A stretch of DNA of 32,409 bases from Streptomyces adelaidensis (GTDB lineage Bacteria; Actinomycetota; Actinomycetes; Streptomycetales; Streptomycetaceae): contig NZ_JAEMUX010000089.1 in NCBI RefSeq assembly GCF_016598475.1, positions 1-32,409 on the forward strand, given 5' to 3'. Below are positions 14,955 through 22,692 of this stretch, piece by piece. A program made the translations under genes and the position numbers. Within the stretch, counting starts at the first letter, position 1, and every line of letters starts with the position of its first letter. The notes under the pieces were generated by a model. That model saw only the letters and a program-made list of their open reading frames with translations. It was not told where the DNA came from and made no database searches.

Positions 14955-16379
14955 ATGACCGTGTCGAGCACATTCACGGCGTCCCTGCCGGTGGCCGAGA
15001 GGGCCGCGTACGGCCGGGACGCGCGCAAGCGCGCCTCGCGTTCGAGTCACGGCGGGTTCGAGGCGATCGCGGACAGGGGGAGCGGGAAGCGGCCCGACCC
15101 GATCGAGGTCATAGAGCGTCAATCGCTCACCAGGCTCCCGGAGTTGGTGCCGATCCGCTACGGCCGCATGCTCGAATCCCCGTTCCGCTTCTACCGTGGC
15201 GCGGCGGCGATCATGGCGTCGGATCTCGGCCTGCTCCCGAACACCGGCCTGACGGTGCAGCTCTGCGGGGACGCCCATCTGCTCAACTTCCGGCTGCTGG
15301 CCTCGCCCGAGCGTCATCTGGTTTTCGACATCAACGACTTCGACGAGACCCTGTCCGGGCCGTTCGAGTGGGACGTCAAGCGGCTGGCGGCCAGTCTCGC
15401 GATCGCGGGCCGGGCCAACGGCTTCACCGTCAAGGAGCAGAGCGGCGCGGTGCGGGCCTGTGTGAGGGCCTACCGGGGGCGGCTGCGCGAGTTCGCCGGC
15501 ATGCGCACCCTGGACATCTGGTACGCGCAGGACGACGCCGACCGGCTGCGGGAGCTGATGGCCTCGTCGATGGGCGAGGAGGGCAGAAGCCGTACGGCCG
15601 AGGCCACGGCCAAGGCCCATACGCGCACGCATCTCCAGGCATTCGAGAAGCTCACCCGGGTCACGGCGCAGGGCCGGCGGATCGCGCCGGACCCGCCGCT
15701 GATCACACCGCTCCGGGACCTGCTGGCGGACCCCTCCGAGGAAGGGCAGGAGAGGGAACTGCGCAATGTCCTGGACGCGTACGCGCGGACCCTTTCGTCC
15801 GAGCGCAGGCACCTGCTGCGTCACTACCACGTGGTCGACATGGCCCGGAAGGTGGTGGGCGTCGGCAGCGTCGGAACGCGTTGCTGGATCGTGCTCCTGC
15901 TCGGCCGGGACGACACCGATCCGCTCCTGCTCCAGGCCAAGGAGGCACAGGAGTCGGTTCTCTCCGCCCAGCTCGGCGGCCCCGGTTACGACAACCAGGG
16001 CCGGCGTGTGGTGGCCGGACAGCGCCTGATGCAGACGACCAGTGACATCTTCCTGGGCTGGACCCATGTCGTGGGCCTGGACGGGCGGGGCCGGGACTTC
16101 TACGTGCGGCAGCTGCGCGACTGGAAGGGCATCGCCCGGCCGGACACCATGGACCCCGCACAGCTCCAGCTGTTCGCACAGCTGTGCGGCGCCAGCCTGG
16201 CGCGGGCCCACGCCCGCTCCGGCGACCCCGTCGCCATCGCCGCCTATCTGGGCGGCGGCGACCGCTTCGACCGCGCGCTCGCCGAGTTCGCGCAGGCCTA
16301 CGCCGACCGGAACGAGCGGGACTTCGAGGCGCTGGGCGTCGCCGCCCACACGGGCCGGGTCCGCGCCGAGAACCTCTGA
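14955..16379 (+). CDS. DUF2252 domain protein
   Basis: A 474-aa cytosolic protein with the features of DUF2252: residues 48-55 PDPIEVIE, then LVPIRYGRMLESPFRFYRG (about 65-82), the LCGDAHLLNF motif (103-112), VFDINDFDET (123-132), and WDVKRLAASL (139-148). The G-D-x-H and D-I-N-D-F-D elements resemble the catalytic and metal sites of aminoglycoside-phosphotransferase or protein-kinase-like folds, so a small-molecule kinase role has been suggested for the family; no substrate is known. WTHVVGLDGRGRDFYVRQLRDWKG (about 356-379) is also conserved in the family. The ATG has AGGAGG 9 nt upstream. It follows the channel gene by 25 bp. Length is usual for the family. Confidence 0.93.
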   Translation: MTVSSTFTASLPVAERAAYGRDARKRASRSSHGGFEAIADRGSGKRPDPIEVIERQSLTRLPELVPIRYGRMLESPFRFYRGAAAIMASDLGLLPNTGLTVQLCGDAHLLNFRLLASPERHLVFDINDFDETLSGPFEWDVKRLAASLAIAGRANGFTVKEQSGAVRACVRAYRGRLREFAGMRTLDIWYAQDDADRLRELMASSMGEEGRSRTAEATAKAHTRTHLQAFEKLTRVTAQGRRIAPDPPLITPLRDLLADPSEEGQERELRNVLDAYARTLSSERRHLLRHYHVVDMARKVVGVGSVGTRCWIVLLLGRDDTDPLLLQAKEAQESVLSAQLGGPGYDNQGRRVVAGQRLMQTTSDIFLGWTHVVGLDGRGRDFYVRQLRDWKGIARPDTMDPAQLQLFAQLCGASLARAHARSGDPVAIAAYLGGGDRFDRALAEFAQAYADRNERDFEALGVAAHTGRVRAENL

Positions 16380-16380
16380 A

Positions 16381-16432
16381 CCGTTGCCCCACTCCTCGGC
16401 TCACTACCGCTGCCCCCGCTCCTCGGCTCACT
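16381..16432. repeat. 26-bp tandem duplication
   Basis: 16381-16406 and 16407-16432 are near-identical tandem copies (CCGYTGCCCC.., ending CTCCTCGGCTCACT) that differ at three positions or so. The second copy holds the stop codon of the 65-aa gene. It fills the gap between convergent genes and probably arose by slippage. Confidence 0.6.
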
Positions 16433-16625
16433 CCGGCAGCTGGCGCATCTCCAGGACCCGTAGCCCCAGGGACTGGCAGCGGGCCAGCAGCCCGTACAGG
16501 TGTGCCTCGTCGACGATGTGCCCGAACAGGACGGTGTGGCCGGACATCAGCACATGGTCCAGCTCCGGGAAGGCACTGGTCAGCGCCTCCGACAGCTGTC
16601 CGTCGACGCGGATCTCGTAGCGCAT
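16428..16625 (-). CDS. Small conserved-type protein, 65 aa
   Basis: A 65-aa acidic protein beginning MRYEIRVDGQLSEALTSAFPEL. The alternation of hydrophobic residues, with HTVLFGHIVDEAHLYGLLARC and a final GLRVLEMRQLP, suggests a small alpha/beta fold like an ACT-type or ferredoxin-like half: strand, helix, strand, helix, strand. I do not recognise a named family. The ATG at 16625 has GAAGGGGG upstream. The codon pattern is that of a real high-GC gene. Dyad C lies 88 bp upstream of the start, like the other genes of the block. It converges on DUF2252. Confidence 0.72.
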   Translation of the reverse strand: MRYEIRVDGQLSEALTSAFPELDHVLMSGHTVLFGHIVDEAHLYGLLARCQSLGLRVLEMRQLPE

Positions 16626-16710
16626 GAGCCGTATCCCCCTTCCCTCGGAGCCTTGGGACCGGCGGGCCGCCGCCGGTCCTCCGATCGTCCGTCCCGGGGC
16701 ACCCGCGCGG

Positions 16711-16731
16711 CCTCACCCCGGGAAGGTGAGG
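16711..16731. promoter_or_regulatory. Shared dyad, copy C (upstream of the 65-aa gene)
   Basis: TCACCC (16713-16718), N5, AGGTGA (16724-16729): one mismatch from the consensus, with outer arms extended to CCTCACC and GGTGAGG. It lies 88 bp before the 65-aa gene and 5 bp past the stop of the four-helix membrane protein gene, so it may also serve as a terminator. Confidence 0.55.
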
Positions 16732-16736
16732 TCGGT

Positions 16737-17258
16737 TCAGTGGGTCAGCCAGAGCTTGAACGAGATGATCAGGAGACCGAGCACCAGGTTCACCGAGGCG
16801 GTGGCGGCGACCAGTCCCCACGAGGCGCCGGCCCGGCGTGCCGCGGCCGCCGACCAGCCCACCTGTCCCGCCACGGCCACCGAGAGCGCCAGCCAGAGGG
16901 CGCCGGACAGGTCGAGGCCGAGGAGAGGGCTGACGGCCACGGCGGCGGCCGGTGGGACGGCGGCCTTGACGATCGGCCACTCGTCGCGGCACACGTGCAG
17001 GACGATGTGGCGGTCCAGGCTCCGCTGTGCGACCCGCGCCCCGAACAGTTGGGCGTGCACATGCGCGATCCAGAAGGCCAGGCCGGTGAGGAGCAGCAGG
17101 AGGACGAGTTCCAGGCGGGGCGCGGACCCCAGGCTGCCGGCGCCGATGATCACGGACGCGGCCAGCATGGATCCGTAGACGCCGCCGGTGTAGTCGGCGC
17201 CGGCCCGGCGTTCGGCGCCGCGCTCGGCCCGGGACATGGCACGCTCGGTCGCGGACAT
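16737..17258 (-). CDS. Four-helix membrane protein
   Basis: A 173-aa protein. The ATG at 17258 has AAAGGAGG 9 nt upstream; the frame is open further but without a ribosome site. After a charged head (SATERAMSRAERGAERR) come hydrophobic helices at about 27-43 (VYGSMLAASVIIGAGSL), 48-68 (LELVLLLLLTGLAFWIAHVHA), 98-128 in two parts (VKAAVPPAAAVAVSPLLGL, ALWLALSVAVAGQVGWSA) and 147-170 (LVAATASVNLVLGLLIISFKL). A His-rich loop, AHVHAQLFG, sits after the second helix. I recognise it only as a common Streptomyces integral membrane protein of unknown role. A variant of the shared dyad (copy D) is 115 bp upstream. Confidence 0.8.
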   Translation of the reverse strand: MSATERAMSRAERGAERRAGADYTGGVYGSMLAASVIIGAGSLGSAPRLELVLLLLLTGLAFWIAHVHAQLFGARVAQRSLDRHIVLHVCRDEWPIVKAAVPPAAAVAVSPLLGLDLSGALWLALSVAVAGQVGWSAAAARRAGASWGLVAATASVNLVLGLLIISFKLWLTH

Positions 17259-17372
17259 CCGCGCGGCCTCCTTTCGGCCGGGTCGGCCCGGGACGCCTAC
17301 GGAGTCGGCCGGGCAGCGACCGCAGCCGACCGGCCGCCACCCCCATCGCAACCGAAGAACCCGCCCCGCGCC

Positions 17373-17389
17373 TCACCCGCCACGGGCGA
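17373..17389. promoter_or_regulatory. Shared dyad, copy D (upstream of the four-helix membrane protein gene)
   Basis: TCACCC (17373-17378), N5, GGGCGA (17384-17389), one mismatch from TCACCC-N5-GGGTGA. It lies 115 bp before the start at 17258 and about 100 bp after the stop of the large LuxR-type regulator gene, in a 230-bp gap in which I see no other gene. Confidence 0.45.
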
Positions 17390-17488
17390 ACCGGCCGGCG
17401 CGCGCGCCGCCGACGCGCGCCGACGCCACGAAGGCGGGCGCGGGGGTGGGAGCACGACAGGGGCGGAGCGGAGGTGGGGGCACGGGCG

Positions 17489-20230
17489 TCACAGCAGTCG
17501 CAGCTCGCGTGCGCGGCGCACCGCGTCGTTGCGCCGGTTCACCGACAGTTTCCGGAAGACGCTCTTGAGGTGGGTCTTGACCGTGTTGACGGAGACGCAC
17601 AGGTCGGCGGCGATCTCCTCGGTCGACATCAGCTGGGCGAGCCGGCGCAGCACATCCCGCTCACGTCCGCTCAGTTCCTCCACGACGGGCGGCCGCTCGT
17701 CGAGCCCGGCGGGCGGCGGGCCGGGAGTGAGCCAGCCAGCCGCCAGGCCCCGCAGCGGCGCGGTGTCGAGGAGGGGCCGGAGCCACCCCCCGGCCTCGGC
17801 GAAGGGTCGGCGCAAGCGCTCGCGCCGCGCCTCGCGGAGCGCCTGCGCGACGAACCGGCGGACCGCGACGGAGTCCCCCGCCGCTGCCGCGGCCTCGGCG
17901 CGCACCAGCAGGGCGCGTACGGTCACCGCGGGGCCGGCGTGGCTCTCCGGGCCCAGTCGGTCCAACAGGTCGAGCGCCGCGCGGGGCCGGCCCGCGACGA
18001 GCTGGGCCCGCGCCTCCCCCACGGCACACACCGCCTGGTGGCCGGGGACCGTGTGCAGCAGCTCGGCGGCGGCCTCGGGCCGGCCTTCGGCGAGGTGGGC
18101 GGCGGAGGCGACCAGCGCCGTGTGTCCCGCGGCCCAGGGGGAGGCCACGTCGGCGGCCACGGCCGGTTCCGTCGCTTCGAGCGCGGCCCGGGTGTCGCCA
18201 CGGGCCAGCAGCATACGGGCGGTGGCGATGGTGCGGCCCGCCTCCGTCACCGGGTCGCGCATGTTGGGGCGGGCGTCCGCCGCCGCGTCGAGGTGCCCCT
18301 GGGCCAGCCGCAGATCGTCGCGGTCGACGGCCACCGCGGCCAGGACCAGCCGCCCGATGCCGAAGCCGGAGGACTGCGGCAGGCCGTACCGCTCCGCCAC
18401 GGTCAGCGCCGCCATGGCCTTGCGTTCCGCCCGGCCGAGCCAGCCGTTCAGATAGTCGATCAGGGCGAGCCGGCCGAGGGAGTCCTCGCGCGGCAGCGCC
18501 GTCGCGGCCCCGCCGGAGCAGTCGGCCACCAGACACAGGGCGGCCCGCGCCTCCTCGAAGTGGCCGGCCCACAGCCGCGTCGAGCCCAGATGGGCCAGGA
18601 GGAGGGCGGTGAGTTCGGGGTGCTTGGCGAGGAGGTGGCCGGGGACCGTCTCCTGGAGTCGCTCGGCCGCCCCCGCCGCCAGTTCCGCCCTTCCCGGCGA
18701 CCCGGTGAGCCGGGCGGCCAGCGCCTCCAGCAGCGCACAGCTCAGCCAGGTCGCCGCCGGGCCCGGCCCGTCCTCCGTCGCCGCATCCGCCTCCCCGTCC
18801 GGCGCCGCCCGGTTCTCCTCCCCCGCCAAGGTCCGCTCCGCGTGCCGCAGGTGGGTCAGGCCACGGTCGAGGTCGCAGCGGGAGAGCGCGCGGGCCGCCC
18901 GTACGAGATCCGTGGCGGGGGTCGTGGTCTCGGGGCCCATGCGGGAGAAGAGTTCGGCGAGGTCGTCGGAGCGCAGGCCGGTAAAAAGCTGGCCGATGGC
19001 GAGGTCGTCGACGAGGGCGCCGGCGGTGAACTCCCAGTCGCCCGCGGCCGCCCCGTGGCCGAGCGCCTCCGCGAGTGTCCCCGAGCGCCGCAGCCACTGA
19101 GCGGCCCGCCGGTGGAGTACGGGCTCCAGGCCGGGCGAACGCACCCGCAGATGGGCGCGGAGGATCTCCCCGAACAGCGGATGGAGGCGGTACCAGGCGT
19201 GGCCGAGGTCCTCGACGAACGCGTTCTCGCGGTGCAGCCCGGTCAGGATGCCCTCGGCGTCGGCGCGCTCGGTCAGGACGTTCGCCAGGTCCGGGCAGAA
19301 CCGCTCCAGGACACTGACCCGCAGGAGCAGATCTTGTGTCTCGGGGGTCTGCCGCTTGAGGACCTCCGCGAGCAGGAAGTCGGCGACCGCCGTGCGTTCG
19401 GCCTCGAACCGCTTCAGATATGTCTCCGGGTCCGGGCTCTCCCGCGCGGCCAGCGCGCACAGCCGCAGTCCGGCGGCCCAGCCCCGGGTGCGTGCCACGA
19501 GCGCCTCAGCGGCGGGTGCCGGGACCCGCAGCCCGTGCAGCCCCAGCAGTACGGCCGCTTCCCCGGGTGTGAAGGCCAGCTCCGCGTTCCTGATCTCCGT
19601 CATGTCACCGGCCGCCCGGTGGCGGTGCAGCGGCAGCAGCGGTTCGGTGCGGGTGACCAGGATCAGGCGCATGCCCCCTGCGGCGTGGTGCAGCAGGAAC
19701 TCCAGCTGTTCCGCGATCTCCGGGGCGCTCACCCGGTCGTACTCGTCGAGCACCACGATCACGGGCCGGTCCCGGGCAGCCAGTTCGGTGGCGAGCCTTG
19801 TCAGCAGCGTACGGTCCACGCGGCTCGCGTCGGCCGGGCAGCCGATCTCGACGGGCAGCGGCACACCGGCGGCGCGCAGGGCCTGGAGGAGGTACGCCCA
19901 GAACATGCCGGGGCGCGGATCGCCGGCTTCGGCGGTGAGCCAGGCGACCGGCCGGTCCCGCGCCTCGGCCCAGTCGGCGACCAGCAGGGTCTTCCCCGCG
20001 CCGGCGGCCCCGTTGACCATGGTCAGCGGCGTCCGGAGGGCCTGGTCGAGGTGGTCGGCCAGCCGCTTCCGGCGCAGGAACGTGGCGGGGCGGGCCGGTA
20101 CGGCGAACCGGGTGCGCAGGAAGGGGTCCCCGTGGGGATCGGCACACGGGACGGCCGGCCCCGAACCGCTCTCCCCGAACCCGAACCCGAACCCTGCCAT
20201 GGCGCTCACCACCCCTGCTCGTCCGATCAT
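17489..20230 (-). CDS. Large ATP-binding LuxR-family (MalT/LAL-type) transcriptional regulator
   Basis: A 913-aa regulator. The ATG at 20230 has GAGGAG 8 nt upstream; an ATG-like start at 20296 lacks one. The N-terminal STAND ATPase has Walker A NGAAGAGKT (about 73-81) and Walker B VIVVLDEYD (about 157-165), then LILVTRTEPLLPLHRHRA, the sensor region of MalT-like proteins. A central Ala/Leu-rich block (about 380-830) is made of TPR-like helical repeats that usually bind an inducer. The C-terminal LuxR helix-turn-helix (about 850-913) reads LSGRERDVLRRLAQLMSTEE, with VSVNTVKTHLKSVFRKL as recognition helix. Such proteins activate transcription when bound to ATP and ligand. It is downstream-adjacent to the membrane-protein block and divergent from the amidohydrolase at 20535; either may be its target. 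Confidence 0.93.
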   Translation of the reverse strand: MIGRAGVVSAMAGFGFGFGESGSGPAVPCADPHGDPFLRTRFAVPARPATFLRRKRLADHLDQALRTPLTMVNGAAGAGKTLLVADWAEARDRPVAWLTAEAGDPRPGMFWAYLLQALRAAGVPLPVEIGCPADASRVDRTLLTRLATELAARDRPVIVVLDEYDRVSAPEIAEQLEFLLHHAAGGMRLILVTRTEPLLPLHRHRAAGDMTEIRNAELAFTPGEAAVLLGLHGLRVPAPAAEALVARTRGWAAGLRLCALAARESPDPETYLKRFEAERTAVADFLLAEVLKRQTPETQDLLLRVSVLERFCPDLANVLTERADAEGILTGLHRENAFVEDLGHAWYRLHPLFGEILRAHLRVRSPGLEPVLHRRAAQWLRRSGTLAEALGHGAAAGDWEFTAGALVDDLAIGQLFTGLRSDDLAELFSRMGPETTTPATDLVRAARALSRCDLDRGLTHLRHAERTLAGEENRAAPDGEADAATEDGPGPAATWLSCALLEALAARLTGSPGRAELAAGAAERLQETVPGHLLAKHPELTALLLAHLGSTRLWAGHFEEARAALCLVADCSGGAATALPREDSLGRLALIDYLNGWLGRAERKAMAALTVAERYGLPQSSGFGIGRLVLAAVAVDRDDLRLAQGHLDAAADARPNMRDPVTEAGRTIATARMLLARGDTRAALEATEPAVAADVASPWAAGHTALVASAAHLAEGRPEAAAELLHTVPGHQAVCAVGEARAQLVAGRPRAALDLLDRLGPESHAGPAVTVRALLVRAEAAAAAGDSVAVRRFVAQALREARRERLRRPFAEAGGWLRPLLDTAPLRGLAAGWLTPGPPPAGLDERPPVVEELSGRERDVLRRLAQLMSTEEIAADLCVSVNTVKTHLKSVFRKLSVNRRNDAVRRARELRLL

Positions 20231-20323
20231 GGGCAGCGCTCCTCGTTCAGCATCCCAGTGTTCCCGCGCGGCCGCGCGGCACGTGGGTGCCGTCACGCCC
20301 GCGCATACACCGCGAGCATTGCT

Positions 20324-20370
20324 GTAGCGTTCACTCCAATTGGAGCGATCGCTACATCAAGGGCGCTACA
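20324..20370. promoter_or_regulatory. Composite palindrome upstream of LuxR-type regulator and amidohydrolase
   Basis: TGTAGCG (20324-20330) and CGCTACA (20350-20356) frame a perfect 12-bp palindrome CTCCAATTGGAG (20334-20345). A third CGCTACA half (20364-20370) follows in direct orientation, 14 bp on. The set lies about 94 bp from the LuxR-type start and 165 bp from the amidohydrolase ATG. Two overlapping symmetries suggest a repressor or activator operator. The rest of the 304-bp gap holds the regulator's ribosome site and a possible 39-aa frame. Confidence 0.6.
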
Positions 20371-20415
20371 CCAAGAACCGGAGGCGACCCCGGTTGTCCA
20401 GGAGAGGCGGATTCC

Positions 20416-20535
20416 GTGATCAGGCAGCGAGCCCCGCGCACGCGCGGGAAGTACGGACACGAGGTGGAGTGGCGTCGGCGGGTCCTCGACCTGTTCGCCG
20501 ACGGTGAGGTCCGGAAAGCAGAGGAGGTCGCGTGA
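20416..20535 (+). CDS. Possible 39-aa leader or small protein
   Basis: GTG at 20416 with AGGAGAGG upstream opens a 39-aa frame that ends in a TGA sharing one base with the ATG of the amidohydrolase (TGATG). The peptide is basic at the start (RQRAPRTRGKYGHE) and then amphipathic (WRRRVLDLFADGEVRKAEEVA). I do not recognise it. The close coupling suggests a leader peptide or small protein; it could also be a remnant of a longer gene. Not every annotator would call it. Confidence 0.35.
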   Translation: MIRQRAPRTRGKYGHEVEWRRRVLDLFADGEVRKAEEVA

Positions 20536-21581
20536 TGACGAACAACCCCGGCCGGATCGACGTCCATCAGCACGCCGTGCCGTCCTTCTACCGCGACCGT
20601 CTCGCCAAGGCCGGCATCGCCGAGGCGGGCGGCCGCGCCCTGCCGGAGTGGAGCCCCGAGGGCGCCCTGGACCTGATGGCCCTGCTGGGCACCGCCACGG
20701 CGATCCTGTCCGTCTCCACGCCGGGCACCGGCTTCCTCACCGACCCGGGCGAAGCCGTGGCGCTGGCCCGGGTGCTCAACGACCAGGTCGCGTCCGTCGC
20801 CGCCGGCCACCCCGGCCGCTTCGGTCACTTCGCCACGCTGCCCATGCCCGACCCGGCCGCGTCCGCCGCCGAGGCCGCCCGCGCCCTGGACGAACTGGGC
20901 GCCGACGGGGTCACCCTGCTGGCCAACAACCAGGGCACCTACCTGGGCGCCGCGGGCCAGGATCCCCTCTGGCGCGCTCTCGACGACCGCGCCGCCGTCG
21001 TCTTCGTCCACCCCGCCGAACTCCCGGGTCCGGCCGTCCCCGGCATGCCGCCCTTCGCCACGGACTTCCTCCTCGACACCTCCCGTGCCGCGTTCCTCCT
21101 GGTCCGCAACAACGTCGTGCGCGACTACCCGAACATCCGGTTCATCCTGAGTCACGGCGGCGGCTTCACGCCGTACGCCTCGCACCGCATGGCCGCCGCC
21201 ATCTCCGCCGAGACCGGTCGCAGCACCCTGGACGCGCTGGACGACTTCCGGGGCTTCTACTTCGACACCGCCCTGACGTCGAGCCCAGCCGCCCTGCCCA
21301 GCCTGCTCGCGTTCGCCCGCCCGGGCCACGTCCTCTTCGGCAGCGACTGGCCCTTCGCCCCCGCCGCGGCCGGCCAGTACTTCGCCACCGGCCTCGACAC
21401 CGGTGTCGATCCGTCCACGCTGGCGGCCGTCAACCGCGTCAATGCCGAGGCCCTCTTCCCGCGCCTGGCCACCGCCCCGGTACCCCGGCCGACGCTCCCG
21501 GCCCCGACCCGTCTGCGGCACTCCGCGCAGCGGGCCGCCGCGCGTCTCCTCTTCAAGCTGGTCCAGCCCGGCACCGATTGA
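20535..21581 (+). CDS. Amidohydrolase family (ACMSD-like) protein
   Basis: A 348-aa TIM-barrel enzyme. It opens with RIDVHQHAVP (metal-binding H-x-H) and continues with GRFGHFATLPMPDP, VVFVHPAELPGP (the strand-5 His), FILSHGGGFTPYASHR (the strand-6 His) and VLFGSDWPFAP (the catalytic Asp in G-S-D-W-P). This set matches the amidohydrolase_2/ACMSD group, which includes decarboxylases of aromatic acids and hydratases of ring-cleavage products. The ATG at 20535 has GGAGG 7 nt upstream; a GTG directly before it (20532) is an alternative. It converges on the lower meta-cleavage operon across a strong terminator, so a part in aromatic breakdown is likely but the substrate is unknown. Confidence 0.88.
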   Translation: MTNNPGRIDVHQHAVPSFYRDRLAKAGIAEAGGRALPEWSPEGALDLMALLGTATAILSVSTPGTGFLTDPGEAVALARVLNDQVASVAAGHPGRFGHFATLPMPDPAASAAEAARALDELGADGVTLLANNQGTYLGAAGQDPLWRALDDRAAVVFVHPAELPGPAVPGMPPFATDFLLDTSRAAFLLVRNNVVRDYPNIRFILSHGGGFTPYASHRMAAAISAETGRSTLDALDDFRGFYFDTALTSSPAALPSLLAFARPGHVLFGSDWPFAPAAAGQYFATGLDTGVDPSTLAAVNRVNAEALFPRLATAPVPRPTLPAPTRLRHSAQRAAARLLFKLVQPGTD

Positions 21582-21620
21582 GGCACCGCCGGCTGTGCCC
21601 GTCCCCCACCAGGCACACGT

Positions 21621-21667
21621 GATGCGGTGGCCGGGCGTCGCCGATGTCGACGCCCGGCCTCCGCATC
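21621..21667. terminator. Strong bidirectional terminator
   Basis: A 20-step stem with one T-T mismatch: 21621-21640 pairs with 21648-21667 over a 7-nt loop. It lies between the convergent amidohydrolase and aldolase genes, 40 bp and 6 bp from their stop codons. Confidence 0.9.
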
Positions 21668-21672
21668 CGGGT

Positions 21673-22692
21673 TCAGCCCTCGCCCTCCGCGCGGGCGACC
21701 AGGTCCAGCGCGATGTCGGTGATCATGTCCTCCTGCCCGCCGACCATGCCGCGCCGGCCGACCTCGACGAGGATGGTGCGGGTGTCGAGGCCGTAGCGGG
21801 TGGCGGCGGCCTCGGCGTGGCGGAGGAAGCTGGAGTACACGCCCGCGTAGCCGAGGCTGAGGGTCTCGCGGTCCACGCGTACCTCGCGGTCCTGGAGCGG
21901 TCGTACGAGGTCGTCGGCCGCGTCCATGAGGGGGAAGAGGTCGCAGGCGTGCTTGAAGCCCATCAGGTCGGCGACCGCGATGAACGCCTCCAGGGGGCAG
22001 TTGCCCGCTCCCGCGCCCTGTCCGGCGAGCGAGGCGTCGACGCGGACGGCTCCGCTCTCGACGGCGACGACACTGTTCGCGACGCCGAGAGCCAGGTTGT
22101 GGTGGGCGTGGATGCCCAGCTCGGTGGCCGGGTCGAGGACGTCGCGGTAGGCGCGGAAGCGGTCGCGTACGCCGTCCATGGTCAGCCGGCCGCCGGAGTC
22201 GGTGACGTAGACGCAGTGGGCGCCGTACGACTCCATCAGCTTGGCCTGGCGGGCGAGTTCGGCCGGTTCGGCCAGGTGGGACATCATCAGGAACCCGGCG
22301 ACGTCCATACCCAGTTCGCGGGCGGCGGCGATGTGCTGGGCGGAGATGTCGGCCTCGGTGCAGTGGGTCGCGACGCGGACGCTGCGGATGCCGAGGGTGT
22401 GCGCCTGCCTGAGGTCGTGGAGGGTGCCGATGCCGGGCAGCAGCAGGGTGGTGGGCACCGCCTGCCGCGTGGCGTCCACGACGGCCTCGATCCACTCCCA
22501 GTCGGTGTGGGCGCCGACGCCGTAGTTGATGCTGGAGCCCGCGAGCCCGTCGCCGTGGGCGATCTCGATCGCGCTCACGCCCGCGGTGTCCAGCGCGGTG
22601 GCGACGGCGCGGGCCTGGTCGACGGTGTAGCGGTGCCGGACGGCGTGCATGCCGTCCCGCAGGGTCACGTCCTGCACATACAGACGGGTCAT
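21673..22692 (-). CDS. dmpG: 4-hydroxy-2-oxovalerate aldolase
   Basis: A 339-aa HMGL-like TIM barrel. It cleaves 4-hydroxy-2-oxovalerate to pyruvate and acetaldehyde, the last-but-one step of meta cleavage. The start YVQDVTLRDGMHAVRHRY holds the catalytic Arg and metal-binding Asp (L-R-D-G-M). VEIAHGDGLAGSSINYG-type sequence, YVTDSGGRL and the metal-binding H-A-H-H-N (about 194-198) follow, then GQGAGAGNCPLEAFIAV. The C-terminal part (about 265-339) forms the small domain that docks the dehydrogenase and channels acetaldehyde. The ATG overlaps the stop of the dehydrogenase gene by 4 bp, which fits the known aldolase-dehydrogenase complex. Length is normal for the family. Confidence 0.95.
   Translation of the reverse strand: MTRLYVQDVTLRDGMHAVRHRYTVDQARAVATALDTAGVSAIEIAHGDGLAGSSINYGVGAHTDWEWIEAVVDATRQAVPTTLLLPGIGTLHDLRQAHTLGIRSVRVATHCTEADISAQHIAAARELGMDVAGFLMMSHLAEPAELARQAKLMESYGAHCVYVTDSGGRLTMDGVRDRFRAYRDVLDPATELGIHAHHNLALGVANSVVAVESGAVRVDASLAGQGAGAGNCPLEAFIAVADLMGFKHACDLFPLMDAADDLVRPLQDREVRVDRETLSLGYAGVYSSFLRHAEAAATRYGLDTRTILVEVGRRGMVGGQEDMITDIALDLVARAEGEG

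Noticed and set aside
18980..18986. Possible TTA codon in the LuxR-type regulator (GGTAAAAAG on the plus strand)
   Set aside because: In frame it reads CTT TTT ACC, so no TTA codon is present.
17474..20419. 981-codon frame on the plus strand
   Set aside because: Mirror of the LuxR-type regulator; low-complexity composition and no motifs, while the minus strand has Walker A/B and LuxR HTH in order.
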